This document shows positions 28,108 to 36,379 of a DNA stretch of 64,000 nucleotides, in pieces. The position numbers and the translations under genes were made by a program. Below the pieces are notes generated by a model, which saw nothing but the letters and a program-made list of their open reading frames with translations, was not told where the DNA came from and searched no databases. Numbering within the stretch: the stretch's first letter is position 1; every line of letters begins with the position of its first letter. This DNA comes from Prolixibacteraceae bacterium (GTDB lineage Bacteria; Bacteroidota; Bacteroidia; Bacteroidales; Prolixibacteraceae): assembly GCA_019459525.1 (NCBI GenBank), contig JAIBEY010000008.1:25526-89525 (forward strand), in the 5' to 3' direction.

Positions 28108-30036
28108 ATGAAACGATATATTTTAATCTTACTGGTGTTTTTCCTATTTGGTTGCAACTCATATCTGGATATCGTACCCGATAATATTGCAACAGTCGAA
28201 ATCGCTTTTAACACGAGAGCATCTGCACAAAAATATTTAGCAACTATCTACAGCTATATTCCGGAACAAGCAAATCCAGTGCAAAATTTTGCAATGGTGG
28301 CTGGTGACGAAATCTGGTATTATGGCGAAAAAGATTTTTATATGAACAATGAAACCAGCCTGCGTTTGGCAAAAGGGATGCAAAACTCAATCGACCCCTA
28401 TTTGAATTTTTGGGAAGGAAAACGGGGAGCATACAACTTGTTTGTAAGTCTGCGCGATTGTAATATTTTCCTTGAAAACCTGCGAGATATTCCAGGACTG
28501 GATTTAAACGAAAAAAACAGGTGGATTGCTGAAGCAAAAACCTTAAAAGCCTACTATCACTTTTTGCTGATGCAAATGTATGGCCCAATTCCAATTGTGG
28601 ATAAAAATGTTTCTGTTGATGCTAGTTCTGCCGAAACACACGTGGAGCGTAAAACGGTAGATGAAGTGGTAAATTACATCGTTTCGTTACTTGATGAAGC
28701 CATTAAAAGTGGTGACCTACCTGATAAAATCAGGTTTATCCACACCGAAAATGGCCGACTTACGTTACCTGCCGCTAAAGCTATCAAAGCAAAAGTATTG
28801 ATGTTGGCAGCAAGTCCGTTATTCAACGGAAATGATGATTTTGTTGGATTTTTGAATAAGGAAGGCAAAAATCTGATAAACCCCACTTATGATGAAGCAA
28901 AATGGGTTGCAGCAAAAGATGCTTGTCTTGATGCTATCCAAACCGCTGAAGCTGCCGGGCATGGGTTATATTCCTTTACCGATCTGCTGCCAATAGGTGC
29001 AATTAGTCCAATTGTCAGAGAAGAACTTACCTTAAGGGCAACAATTACCGATCGGTATAACAAAGAGACAATTTTTGGTGTAGGTCCGAACTGGACTACT
29101 GCATTACAGGAATGGTGTCAACCTCGCTGGACAGGCGATCATAGTGCCGAATTTGGTTCAACAAAAAAATCGCATGCACCGACCCTCAACATGGTCGAAG
29201 ATTTTTATTCCGTTAATGGAGTGCCAATTAACGAAGATAAAACCTGGGATTATGCAAATCGATATAGTCTGGTTGAGGTGAAAGACGGAATGGCCGACGA
29301 TCACAAGTATTATTTGCAAAATTATTACACTACAGCTAAGCTTCATACTTACCGAGAACCCCGTTTTTATGCTTATGTCGGTTTTGATGGAGGCAAATGG
29401 TTCTCGATGGAAACAACAAATACAGAAGATATCCCTTTTCTTAATGCCAAAGCCGGGCAAACATCAGGCAAGAGTGGTACTGAGATTTATTCAATTACCG
29501 GATATTTTACAAAAAAACTTGTTAATTATGAGAATATTATAACGCGTACAACAAGAACAATCGAAGCTTACACCTTCCCGATTATCAGGTTAAGTGATTT
29601 ATATTTGATGTATGCCGAAGCCTTAAACGAGGTGAAAAATGCTCCCGATGCAGAGGTTTACGAATACATCCAAAGGGTAAGAACCAAAGCTGGATTAGAC
29701 AAGGGTTCAGACTTGGTAAGTACTTGGGCTCAATTTTCAAAACAAGCAGATAAGCCAAAATCGAAAGAGGGCATGCGCGAAATTATTCAGCGGGAAAGAA
29801 TGATCGAACTAGCTTTCGAAGGACATCGCTACTGGGACCTGCGCAGATGGAAATTAGCTGGTGACTATTTTAACCGGCCTATTCGTGGATGGAATATTTA
29901 TGCTGCTGACACAAAAGGCTTTTATCAGGTAAAAAATATTTATTACAGAGATTTTCTTACCAAAGATTATTTATGGCCTATCAGTCAAAATGAAATGCTG
30001 CGTAATCCGAATCTGATACAAAGTATGGGATGGTAG
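28108..30036 (+). CDS. SusD/RagB-like lipoprotein (second locus)
   Basis: 642 residues, lipoprotein signal FFLFGC (Cys about 16) followed by NSYLDIVPDN. Internal helices contain EAKTLKAYYHFLLMQMYGPI, and the C-terminal part has YLMYAEALNEV, ERMIELAFEGHRYWDLRRWK and YLWPISQNEMLRNPNL, all SusD hallmarks. It caps the SusC at 24733 and binds the glycan at the cell surface. Nine bases separate it from susC, so the two are one transcript. Confidence 0.95.
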   Translation: MKRYILILLVFFLFGCNSYLDIVPDNIATVEIAFNTRASAQKYLATIYSYIPEQANPVQNFAMVAGDEIWYYGEKDFYMNNETSLRLAKGMQNSIDPYLNFWEGKRGAYNLFVSLRDCNIFLENLRDIPGLDLNEKNRWIAEAKTLKAYYHFLLMQMYGPIPIVDKNVSVDASSAETHVERKTVDEVVNYIVSLLDEAIKSGDLPDKIRFIHTENGRLTLPAAKAIKAKVLMLAASPLFNGNDDFVGFLNKEGKNLINPTYDEAKWVAAKDACLDAIQTAEAAGHGLYSFTDLLPIGAISPIVREELTLRATITDRYNKETIFGVGPNWTTALQEWCQPRWTGDHSAEFGSTKKSHAPTLNMVEDFYSVNGVPINEDKTWDYANRYSLVEVKDGMADDHKYYLQNYYTTAKLHTYREPRFYAYVGFDGGKWFSMETTNTEDIPFLNAKAGQTSGKSGTEIYSITGYFTKKLVNYENIITRTTRTIEAYTFPIIRLSDLYLMYAEALNEVKNAPDAEVYEYIQRVRTKAGLDKGSDLVSTWAQFSKQADKPKSKEGMREIIQRERMIELAFEGHRYWDLRRWKLAGDYFNRPIRGWNIYAADTKGFYQVKNIYYRDFLTKDYLWPISQNEMLRNPNLIQSMGW

Positions 30037-30082
30037 TTATTTGATTTCTATACGAACTATTTTATAAATTAAACCTTGCAAA

Positions 30083-30134
30083 ATGGAACGAGTCATGAAT
30101 GGTAATCAAGATTGTCTTTTGGCTAGTTAAATCT
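30083..30134 (+). repeat. CGAG-paired leader element, copy 4 (degenerate)
   Basis: The left arm ATGGAACGAGTCAT is intact, but the right arm has decayed to TTGGCTAGTTAAAT, followed by CTGACAA as in copy 1. It lies 73 nt before the next start (30208), further than the others. I count it as a diverged copy. Confidence 0.5.
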
Positions 30135-30207
30135 GACAAATGAAGACTTAATTGAAAAACAATAGTTAATACGAAAATTACACGATCAATATTGAAAAAA
30201 TAAACAC

Positions 30208-31416
30208 ATGAAATATATAATTTTCTTATCAATAATGAGTAGCGTTCTGCTATTTGCTGGATGTCAGGAGGATAAGCATAATGCTTATGGATCTGATGGT
30301 GTTGCACCCGGGCTGGTAACTGTTAATCGGATTGACAATAAACCTGGAGGTGCGGTGATTTATTATACTGCGCCCTCTGATGTTGATGTTCTTTATGTGA
30401 AAGCTATTTTTACTGACAGCAATGGGAAACAGCGTGAAGTAAAGGCTTCTGCGGTTATCGACTCTCTGTCAATTCAAGGTATTGGAGTTATGGGAGAATA
30501 TCCTGTTGAGCTTTATGCCGTTGACCGCGGTGAAAACGTATCACAGGCAACCAAAACCACAATATCGCCTTTATTGCCACCAGTTCAGCAAATACTTCCA
30601 AGTATTAAAGGTGAAGTCGATTACGGCGGTATAAAAGTGTCATATGCTAATCCATTACGAGCTGAAGTTTCGATCAATATTTTGGCGTACGATTCTATCC
30701 AGGGGAAAATGGTTTTTAGAGAATCATTTTTTACCAGCCAAAAATCAGGTGTGTATAGTTTTCGCGGATATAAAAGTAAAAAAACCAAGTTTGGTGTATA
30801 TGTTGAAGACCGCTGGGGAAACCAATCAGAAACAGTAAATTTTGAGGTCACGCCAATTCCTGATGATTTTCTGGATAAATCATTGTTCTCTATTTTTAAA
30901 CTAACAAACGACATGAGTTTTGATGAATATGGATTTAATGCACGTCAGATGTGGGATAACCGATGGAGCGATCAATGGAATTGCGGACACACTAGTTTTA
31001 AACCACTTCCTCATTTTCTGACTATCGACTTAGGTTCAACTGCCAAATTGAGTCGATTTAAGCTTTACCAACGTGGCGGATACGAATTGTATAAACACGG
31101 AAATCCAAAGCATTTCAAAATCTACGGAACCTTGGACATTAATAAGCTACCTCCATACGATTCGGCAAATCCGAATGCCGGATGGACACTTTTAAAAGAT
31201 TGTCATTCATTTAAACCGTCAGGATTGCCAATTGGGCAAGTGAGCTCCGAAGATATTGAGTTTCAGAATAAGGGTGAGGACTTCGAATTTGATGTCAATA
31301 ATCTCGTGGAAGTTCGCTTTATCCGGATTGAGAATATCGAAACCTGGGGCGAGCAAGAAGTATCGGTAATCGGAGAACTCTCTTTCTGGGGCGAAATTAC
31401 AAAAACAGAATTATAG
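30208..31416 (+). CDS. Surface glycan-binding lipoprotein with discoidin-like domain (SusE position)
   Basis: 402 residues, lipoprotein signal VLLFAGC (Cys about 19). It looks like the DUF4959-DUF5126-DUF5000 type of SusE-position protein: two beta-sandwich domains (about 30-120 and 125-220) and a C-terminal F5/8-type C (discoidin) fold (about 230-400; LPHFLTIDLGSTAKLSRFKL, VRFIRIENIETWGEQEVSVI). Such proteins decorate the cell surface and hold glycan near the SusCD pair. It follows susD with a 171-bp gap that contains leader copy 4. Confidence 0.8.
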   Translation: MKYIIFLSIMSSVLLFAGCQEDKHNAYGSDGVAPGLVTVNRIDNKPGGAVIYYTAPSDVDVLYVKAIFTDSNGKQREVKASAVIDSLSIQGIGVMGEYPVELYAVDRGENVSQATKTTISPLLPPVQQILPSIKGEVDYGGIKVSYANPLRAEVSINILAYDSIQGKMVFRESFFTSQKSGVYSFRGYKSKKTKFGVYVEDRWGNQSETVNFEVTPIPDDFLDKSLFSIFKLTNDMSFDEYGFNARQMWDNRWSDQWNCGHTSFKPLPHFLTIDLGSTAKLSRFKLYQRGGYELYKHGNPKHFKIYGTLDINKLPPYDSANPNAGWTLLKDCHSFKPSGLPIGQVSSEDIEFQNKGEDFEFDVNNLVEVRFIRIENIETWGEQEVSVIGELSFWGEITKTEL

Positions 31417-31464
31417 TAAAAGCCATATTTGTGGTCTGATTTTAAATGTAAAAATTAGAATATT

Positions 31465-33165
31465 ATGCAAACAAAATTTTTAAATATATTCCCATTTGTA
31501 ATTATTCTCCTCATTACCGCATTTGGATGCAGCGACATGGAGTCGAATTACTCGCAATACCTGCAAGGGGAAAAAGTTTATGCAGGCAAACTCGATTCAT
31601 TAGAGGTTTTTAGTGGATATAAAAGGGTGAAAATAACTGGAATGACCCGCTTTTTGGGTAATTCGAAAGAGTGTATTGTTGAGTGGGAGGACCAATCGAG
31701 AACCTTTACCATTGACAAACTCGGAAAGGAAAGATTCGAAATGATTGTTGATAATCTGCAAGAACGTTCTTACGAGTTTAAAGTCTATACAAAAGATATC
31801 AATGGGAATAAGTCGGTTTTACAAACCGCAAGAGGAAGGTCGGTTGGTGATATTTTTAAATCAACACAACAAACCCGACGGGTTATCGGAGTGACAGTGG
31901 AGGATGGTGATGCAGTTGTTAATTGGGCTGATAAGGCCGAATCAGAATATGTTATTTTTACAGAACTTTCCTATGATAATAACAAAAATGAAGTAACCAA
32001 AGTGGTAATAAGTCCTGACGATCTGAAAACCTCCTTAATCAATTGGAAACCTCTGGGTAAAATGGAACGAATTTCGGCTATCCGGTCCGGAGTTATGGGA
32101 TTTGATACTATTTATCTCGAAAAAGTTGAAAGTGAACTTCCGGCGCCACCTTTCGATCAGCTTAATAAAAGTTTATTTTCTCTTGAGAGGATGTCTGATG
32201 ATAATCCGGGAACTTCTTATGGAGCCGATCCTGTTAAATATCTTTTTGATGGTGATGGTAGCTGGTCGGGTAACGATGCTTTTGGTTATCATTCAGGTGA
32301 GAATGCTATTCCTCATCACTTTACTATTGATTTGGGAGTTACTGCTCAAATTCGCAAATGCCGGCTCGATTTAAGAGATCCGAAAAACTTTGCAGGAAAC
32401 AATCCAACAGAAGTTGAGTTGTGGGGTATTATGGATATTACCAATGCTGAAACCTCGGAAAGCAGTGCTACCGAATTTGAAGCAAAAGGATGGAAATTGC
32501 TTTACCAAGGATCGGTTGATGGTGCTAACAGCCAAAGTGTTGAATTTGACGTTGCCACCGGACCTGATGTCCGCTATTTAAGATACCGGGTAACAAAAAC
32601 GGTTGGTGGAAAAGGTGCTCAATTAACCGAGATGACTTTCTGGGGACAGAATATACAGCCTCTGGCACTGAACAAAAGCCTTTTTAAACTAGTGGGGATG
32701 TCAGGCGATAATCCAGGAACATCGTATGGAGCCGATCCGGTGAAATATCTTTTTGATGGTGATGGAAGCTGGTCGGGTAGCGATGCTTATGGATACCATT
32801 CAGGAGAAAATGCCGTCCCTCATCACTTTACTATCGATTTGGGTGTTGTTGCACAAATTCAAAAGTGTCGTCTCGATTTGCGGGATCCTAAGAATTTTGC
32901 AGGAAATAACCCAACATTGGTTGAACTATGGGGGATTATGGACATTACCAATGCCGAAACCTCAGCAAGTACTGCCACCGAATTTGAAGCAAAAGGATGG
33001 AAGCTGTTATTTCGGGGCCCGGTTGATGGAGCCAATAAGCAAAGTGTTGAATTCAATGTTGAAGCTGGCCCGAATATTCGCTACTTGAGATATAGGGTTG
33101 TTGAAACTGTTGGTGGAAAGGGTGCTCAGTTAACTGAGATGACATTCTACGGGCAGGTAGAATAA
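31465..33165 (+). CDS. Surface lipoprotein, DUF4998-like plus two near-identical discoidin domains
   Basis: 566 residues, lipoprotein signal LLITAFGC (Cys about 18). The N-terminal part (about 20-225) resembles DUF4998 with two fibronectin-like beta domains. Residues 233-401 and 402-566 are two tandem discoidin-like domains that agree over most of their length, including shared NPGTSYGADPVKYLFDGDGS, HHFTIDLGV and CRLDLRDPKNFAGNNPT. The high identity points to a recent internal duplication. Probable role: multivalent glycan binding on the outer surface next to SusD. Long open frames also occur on other registers here, a by-product of the composition. Confidence 0.8.
   Translation: MQTKFLNIFPFVIILLITAFGCSDMESNYSQYLQGEKVYAGKLDSLEVFSGYKRVKITGMTRFLGNSKECIVEWEDQSRTFTIDKLGKERFEMIVDNLQERSYEFKVYTKDINGNKSVLQTARGRSVGDIFKSTQQTRRVIGVTVEDGDAVVNWADKAESEYVIFTELSYDNNKNEVTKVVISPDDLKTSLINWKPLGKMERISAIRSGVMGFDTIYLEKVESELPAPPFDQLNKSLFSLERMSDDNPGTSYGADPVKYLFDGDGSWSGNDAFGYHSGENAIPHHFTIDLGVTAQIRKCRLDLRDPKNFAGNNPTEVELWGIMDITNAETSESSATEFEAKGWKLLYQGSVDGANSQSVEFDVATGPDVRYLRYRVTKTVGGKGAQLTEMTFWGQNIQPLALNKSLFKLVGMSGDNPGTSYGADPVKYLFDGDGSWSGSDAYGYHSGENAVPHHFTIDLGVVAQIQKCRLDLRDPKNFAGNNPTLVELWGIMDITNAETSASTATEFEAKGWKLLFRGPVDGANKQSVEFNVEAGPNIRYLRYRVVETVGGKGAQLTEMTFYGQVE
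32161..33162 (+). repeat. Tandem 507-bp duplication inside the surface lipoprotein gene
   Basis: Two copies, 32161-32667 and 32668-33162, encode successive discoidin-like domains beginning LNKSLF. They keep register, differ mainly by third-position and conservative changes, and share whole peptide blocks. The first copy ends with a short linker (NIQPLA) that the second lacks. Confidence 0.85.
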
Positions 33166-33240
33166 CGCTGTAAGCTTGTTGCCCGAACTCAGATTTTTTG
33201 AGACTCCCCACATCAACGAATTTTTTACTTTTAATTGATT

Positions 33241-33270
33241 AGATGAGCTTCGATATATCGAAGCTCATCT
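33241..33270. other. Perfect 30-bp palindrome after the second-locus lipoproteins
   Basis: The arms AGATGAGCTTCGATA and TATCGAAGCTCATCT are perfectly complementary. There is no following T-run on the plus strand, and the sequence just upstream is T-rich. It could end transcription in part, stabilise the upstream mRNA, or be a protein-binding site. The 33166-33471 gap otherwise holds only the small frame at 33332. Confidence 0.65.
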
Positions 33271-33331
33271 ATTGTTGTCGTTATAATTTTTTGCGAATAA
33301 AGTCTCTTTTAAAGAGCAGCTCAGACGGAAA

Positions 33332-33475
33332 ATGATGAATCAAAAGAATAAGGAAATTTTAGCTGTAAGTAAACAAAATTCGAACGAATCTTCAGAAAAA
33401 GCTTGTTGCAAGACTCGTTGTCGTTTGTTTTATTCAAGGACACCTAAAGTTTTTCTTCAAAAAAAACAAAGATGA
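33332..33475 (+). CDS. Candidate 47-residue small protein coupled to GH92
   Basis: An ATG-started frame of 47 codons ends with TGA inside ATGA, overlapping the ATG of the GH92 gene, the arrangement used for translational coupling. The peptide is basic and has a cysteine cluster (ACCKTRCR, about 24-31); there is no signal peptide or membrane helix. I recognise no family. It may be a leader peptide, a real small protein or chance. Confidence 0.35.
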   Translation: MMNQKNKEILAVSKQNSNESSEKACCKTRCRLFYSRTPKVFLQKKQR

Positions 33476-35574
33476 AAAAAAAGGTTTTTGGCATTTTAAC
33501 AGTGCTTTTACTCTTAAATAGTTCGTTAATCGCACAGGAATACGCCAAGCTTGTTGATCCCAGAATCGGAAGTGAAGGAAACGGCCTGGGCTGCGGATAT
33601 TCGTACATTGGAGCAACGTACCCATTTGGAATGGTTCAGTTTTCGCCCGGGTTTTTTACCCAGCAACGGGGATTTTCAATTACACAGTTAAGTGGAGCCG
33701 GGTGTGCCAATATGGGCAATTTTCCGGTGCTTCCTCTATCCGGAGAGTTACATTCGTCACCTAACGAAATGAATGGGTTTAAACCTTATCAAACGATTAA
33801 TGAAGCTTATGCCGGATATCTTTCGGTAACAATGCCTGATGGCACCGTTGCTGAGCTTACCGTTAATAAACGATCGGGTATCGCGAAATTTAGCTATCCT
33901 GCTGATGAGGGAACCGTATTGATTGGTTCGGGTGTTAGTTCAACATTTGTAAACAATGCCCGTGTTGAAATAACTTCGCTTTCAACCTGCGAAGGGTTTA
34001 GTTCTGGAGGTGATTTTTGTGGCAGTGAAACACGCTATCAGATTTTTTTTGCTGCCGAATTCGATCGTCCGGCCAAAAATACAGGGACATGGATCAAAGG
34101 CGCTTTGCTTGATTCGGCAAGGTTGGCTTATGGGAAAAATTCCGGTGCCTACTTTACTTTCGACACAAAAAATAATAAAGAGGTGAATTACCGCATTGCC
34201 ATTTCGTTTGTTTCGATTGAGAATGCCAAAGAGAACCTGAAACAAAGCAAAACATACAATAGCTTCGAGGCCTACAAATTGAACGCAATAAAAGTGTGGA
34301 ACGAAAATCTTGGTAAGATTAAAGTTAAAAGCGATAATACTGATCGCAAGATTCAGTTTTATACACATTTATACCATTCGTTAATTCACCCGAATATTGT
34401 AAGCGATTGCAACGGCGAATACTTTGGCGCTGATTTTAAAGTTCACAAAACTCAGAAAGGGCACGACTATTATAGTTCTTTTAGTGTTTGGGACACTTAC
34501 CGCACACAGGCACAACTGGTAGCGATGCTATACCCAAAAGAAGCCAGCGATATGATGCAGTCATTGGTTGAATTTGCATCACAATCCGGTGGATATGGAC
34601 GATGGGTGCTGGCAAATATCGAAACCGGGATTATGCAGGGAGATCCAACCCCAATACTTATTGCCAATTCGTACGCGTTTGGAGCTACTGATTTTGATGT
34701 AAAAAAAGCCTTCTCGTACATGAAAAGTGGGGCTACTATTCCGCATCTTCGTTCGCAGGATCAGGAAATTCGTCCCTATCTGACCGAATATATTAAATAT
34801 GGTTTGGCACCGGCATCCATGTTGCTCGAATATGCTTCTGCCGATTTTGCTATCGGGCAGTTTGCCAGGCAAGCTTTAAAAAACAATGTCGATGCATCGT
34901 TTTTTATTAACCGCTCGCAGAGCTGGAAAAACCTTTACAATCCTCAGTTAAACTGGTTGTGTTCCCGGCATTCCAATGGCAATTGGAAAGATATAACCCA
35001 TGACTGGCGCGAAGCTACCTACAAAAACTATTTTTGGATGGTGCCACATAATTTGGAAACACTGATCGATACAATTGGAGGTAAAGTTGTTGCTGAAAAA
35101 AGGCTCGACGAACTTTTTGTCAAACTCAATGCGTCTTATGATGATGATTGGTTTGCAGCAGGAAACGAACCCGATTTTCAGGTGCCATGGATTTACAACT
35201 GGACCAATTCGCCCAATAAAACGTCAGAGGTCATTCACCGCATTTTTAATGAGGTTTACAACAGTAGTCCATCAGGGCTTCCCGGAAATGATGATTTAGG
35301 GTCAATGGGAGCATGGTACGTGTTTGCTTCCATGGGTTTGTATCCAATGACTCCGGGAATAGCCGGATTTTCTATCAATTGTCCTCAGTTTGAGCAAATA
35401 GAAATCGAGCTTTCCAAGGGCAGATTAATTATTGCCGGTGGTTCTTCAAAACAGTATGGTATCCAATCATTAAAACTAAACAATAATGCCTATAGCTCGA
35501 ACTGGATTGATTGGAACGCAATAAAGAATGGAGGAATACTGGAATTTAAAACTTTTAATGATGATGAATTTTAA
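33472..35574 (+). CDS. GH92 exo-alpha-mannosidase
   Basis: 700 residues with a signal peptide (ends near SSLIAQE). The N-terminal beta-sandwich begins YAKLVDPRIGSEGNG and includes YPFGMVQFSPGF; the (alpha/alpha)6 catalytic domain has SSFSVWDTYRTQAQLVAMLY, SGGYGRWVLAN, NEPDFQVPWIYNW and GNDDLGSMGAWYVFASMGLY, where the acidic pair and Glu form the calcium-dependent site. GH92 enzymes remove terminal alpha-mannose (1,2/1,3/1,4/1,6) with inversion. The protein ends within a few residues of the usual family end, close to a transposase remnant. It suggests that the second locus targets mannose-containing glycans. Confidence 0.93.
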   Translation: MKKKVFGILTVLLLLNSSLIAQEYAKLVDPRIGSEGNGLGCGYSYIGATYPFGMVQFSPGFFTQQRGFSITQLSGAGCANMGNFPVLPLSGELHSSPNEMNGFKPYQTINEAYAGYLSVTMPDGTVAELTVNKRSGIAKFSYPADEGTVLIGSGVSSTFVNNARVEITSLSTCEGFSSGGDFCGSETRYQIFFAAEFDRPAKNTGTWIKGALLDSARLAYGKNSGAYFTFDTKNNKEVNYRIAISFVSIENAKENLKQSKTYNSFEAYKLNAIKVWNENLGKIKVKSDNTDRKIQFYTHLYHSLIHPNIVSDCNGEYFGADFKVHKTQKGHDYYSSFSVWDTYRTQAQLVAMLYPKEASDMMQSLVEFASQSGGYGRWVLANIETGIMQGDPTPILIANSYAFGATDFDVKKAFSYMKSGATIPHLRSQDQEIRPYLTEYIKYGLAPASMLLEYASADFAIGQFARQALKNNVDASFFINRSQSWKNLYNPQLNWLCSRHSNGNWKDITHDWREATYKNYFWMVPHNLETLIDTIGGKVVAEKRLDELFVKLNASYDDDWFAAGNEPDFQVPWIYNWTNSPNKTSEVIHRIFNEVYNSSPSGLPGNDDLGSMGAWYVFASMGLYPMTPGIAGFSINCPQFEQIEIELSKGRLIIAGGSSKQYGIQSLKLNNNAYSSNWIDWNAIKNGGILEFKTFNDDEF

Positions 35575-35607
35575 TCCATTAAATGTCCTTGCCTTGAAAA
35601 TGATTTT

Positions 35608-35904
35608 CCCATCAATCAAAAGATTTACTTTCTCTGATGGATAAACACTTAGTTTAGGAGGAGAAGATAAGTACTCATGAAAGAAGCGCTTTAAAGTGCG
35701 GGAAGAATAACCACTATTTGCTGAAATAACTTCCAATGTTTGTTTCTGAAGAATCCATTACTTAAACCATACAACCCGGTTTGATTGCGTGACTCCTTTG
35801 TTGATCCGGCTAAATAAAATCCCACAAGATTTACAACAATAACGCTGCTTCCCTTTTTGAATGCACCAACCTATTACATCCATACTGTGACAGGCGGCCC
35901 AACA
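35608..35904 (-). pseudogene. Zinc-ribbon transposase, N-terminal fragment (dead)
   Basis: The minus strand reads a zinc-ribbon (KGKQRYCCKSCGILFSRINK), then NRVVWFK, an in-frame TAA at about 35760, then WILQKQTLEVISANSGYSSR and EKVNLLIDG. This is the start of transposases with an N-terminal C4 zinc ribbon. The catalytic core after LLIDG is missing, because sequence next to the GH92 gene replaces it at about 35608. A stop and truncation make it nonfunctional. It marks a rearrangement border at the right end of the glycan region. Confidence 0.7.
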
Positions 35905-35938
35905 TGACGTTTTTTATCATCTTTTTGACAACAAAAAA

Positions 35939-35966
35939 AGTTAATTGAAACGCATTTCAATTAACT
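35939..35966 (-). terminator. Hairpin with T-run on the minus strand
   Basis: Arms AGTTAATTGAAA and TTTCAATTAACT around a 4-nt loop, followed on the minus strand by TTTTTTT. It would stop transcription coming leftward from about 36.1 kb, where the tRNA-like remnant lies; it could also be an IS end. Confidence 0.55.
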
Positions 35967-36039
35967 CCCTTCTGAGTATTGTAAAACCTACCTTCCCAGA
36001 GGTTTTTACCAACTAATTTTGTCTATTGTATCCAAAAAA

Positions 36040-36097
36040 GCCACAAAATCAATGATTTGTGGCTTTTTGATTGGGTTTGGAACCCCATTTTGTCGGG
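36040..36097 (+). repeat. 58-bp direct repeat, right copy
   Basis: Matches 706-763 with two mismatches, same orientation. On the minus strand it continues from TTGTCACCCCGAC (36107-36095), which looks like the 3' end of a tRNA-Pro acceptor and T stem, into a hairpin (GCCACAAATC / GATTTTGTGGC, imperfect) and TTTTTT, a convincing tRNA terminator. No complete tRNA is present upstream of it. The remaining bases of 35575-36379 show no gene apart from the transposase remnant. Confidence 0.75.
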
Positions 36098-36346
36098 GTG
36101 ACAAGATTATATTTTTAAGCCGCAAATGTCATTGAATCAGTAGTTTACACTTGAAGTTTTTATCAAGGTCACCTAATGGTTCACAAACGGAAGAACGACG
36201 TGTTAACATTCACATATTGATGCAATTATAATCAAATTTTAGGATTTCAGGAACTAATCCTGAAAATATTGTGGGCTCTCATCTTTTTTTTCAAATTTTG
36301 AAGTAGATAAACAACGATGCAGTAGGTTAAAATAATCTGGATATCG

Positions 36347-36375
36347 TTGTTTCTTTAAAAATATTATGATATTTG
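36347..36375 (+). promoter_or_regulatory. Bacteroidetes-type promoter, nearly leaderless
   Basis: TTG (36347-36349) and GATATTTG (36368-36375) are spaced by 18 nt, close to the -33 TTG / -7 TAnnTTTG consensus. The GTG start of the AbiEi-like gene follows only 4 nt later, so the transcript would have almost no leader. Confidence 0.45.
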
Positions 36376-36379
36376 TACT

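Noticed and set aside
32102-33088. Alternative plus-strand frames of 60-110 codons in the lipoprotein gene
   Set aside because: They are off-register readings of the duplicated discoidin DNA and repeat with it; the main frame has signal peptide and domains.
36095-36110. An intact tRNA-Pro at the right repeat
   Set aside because: Only the 3' acceptor/T-stem-like bases are present; no anticodon arm or 5' half can be found.
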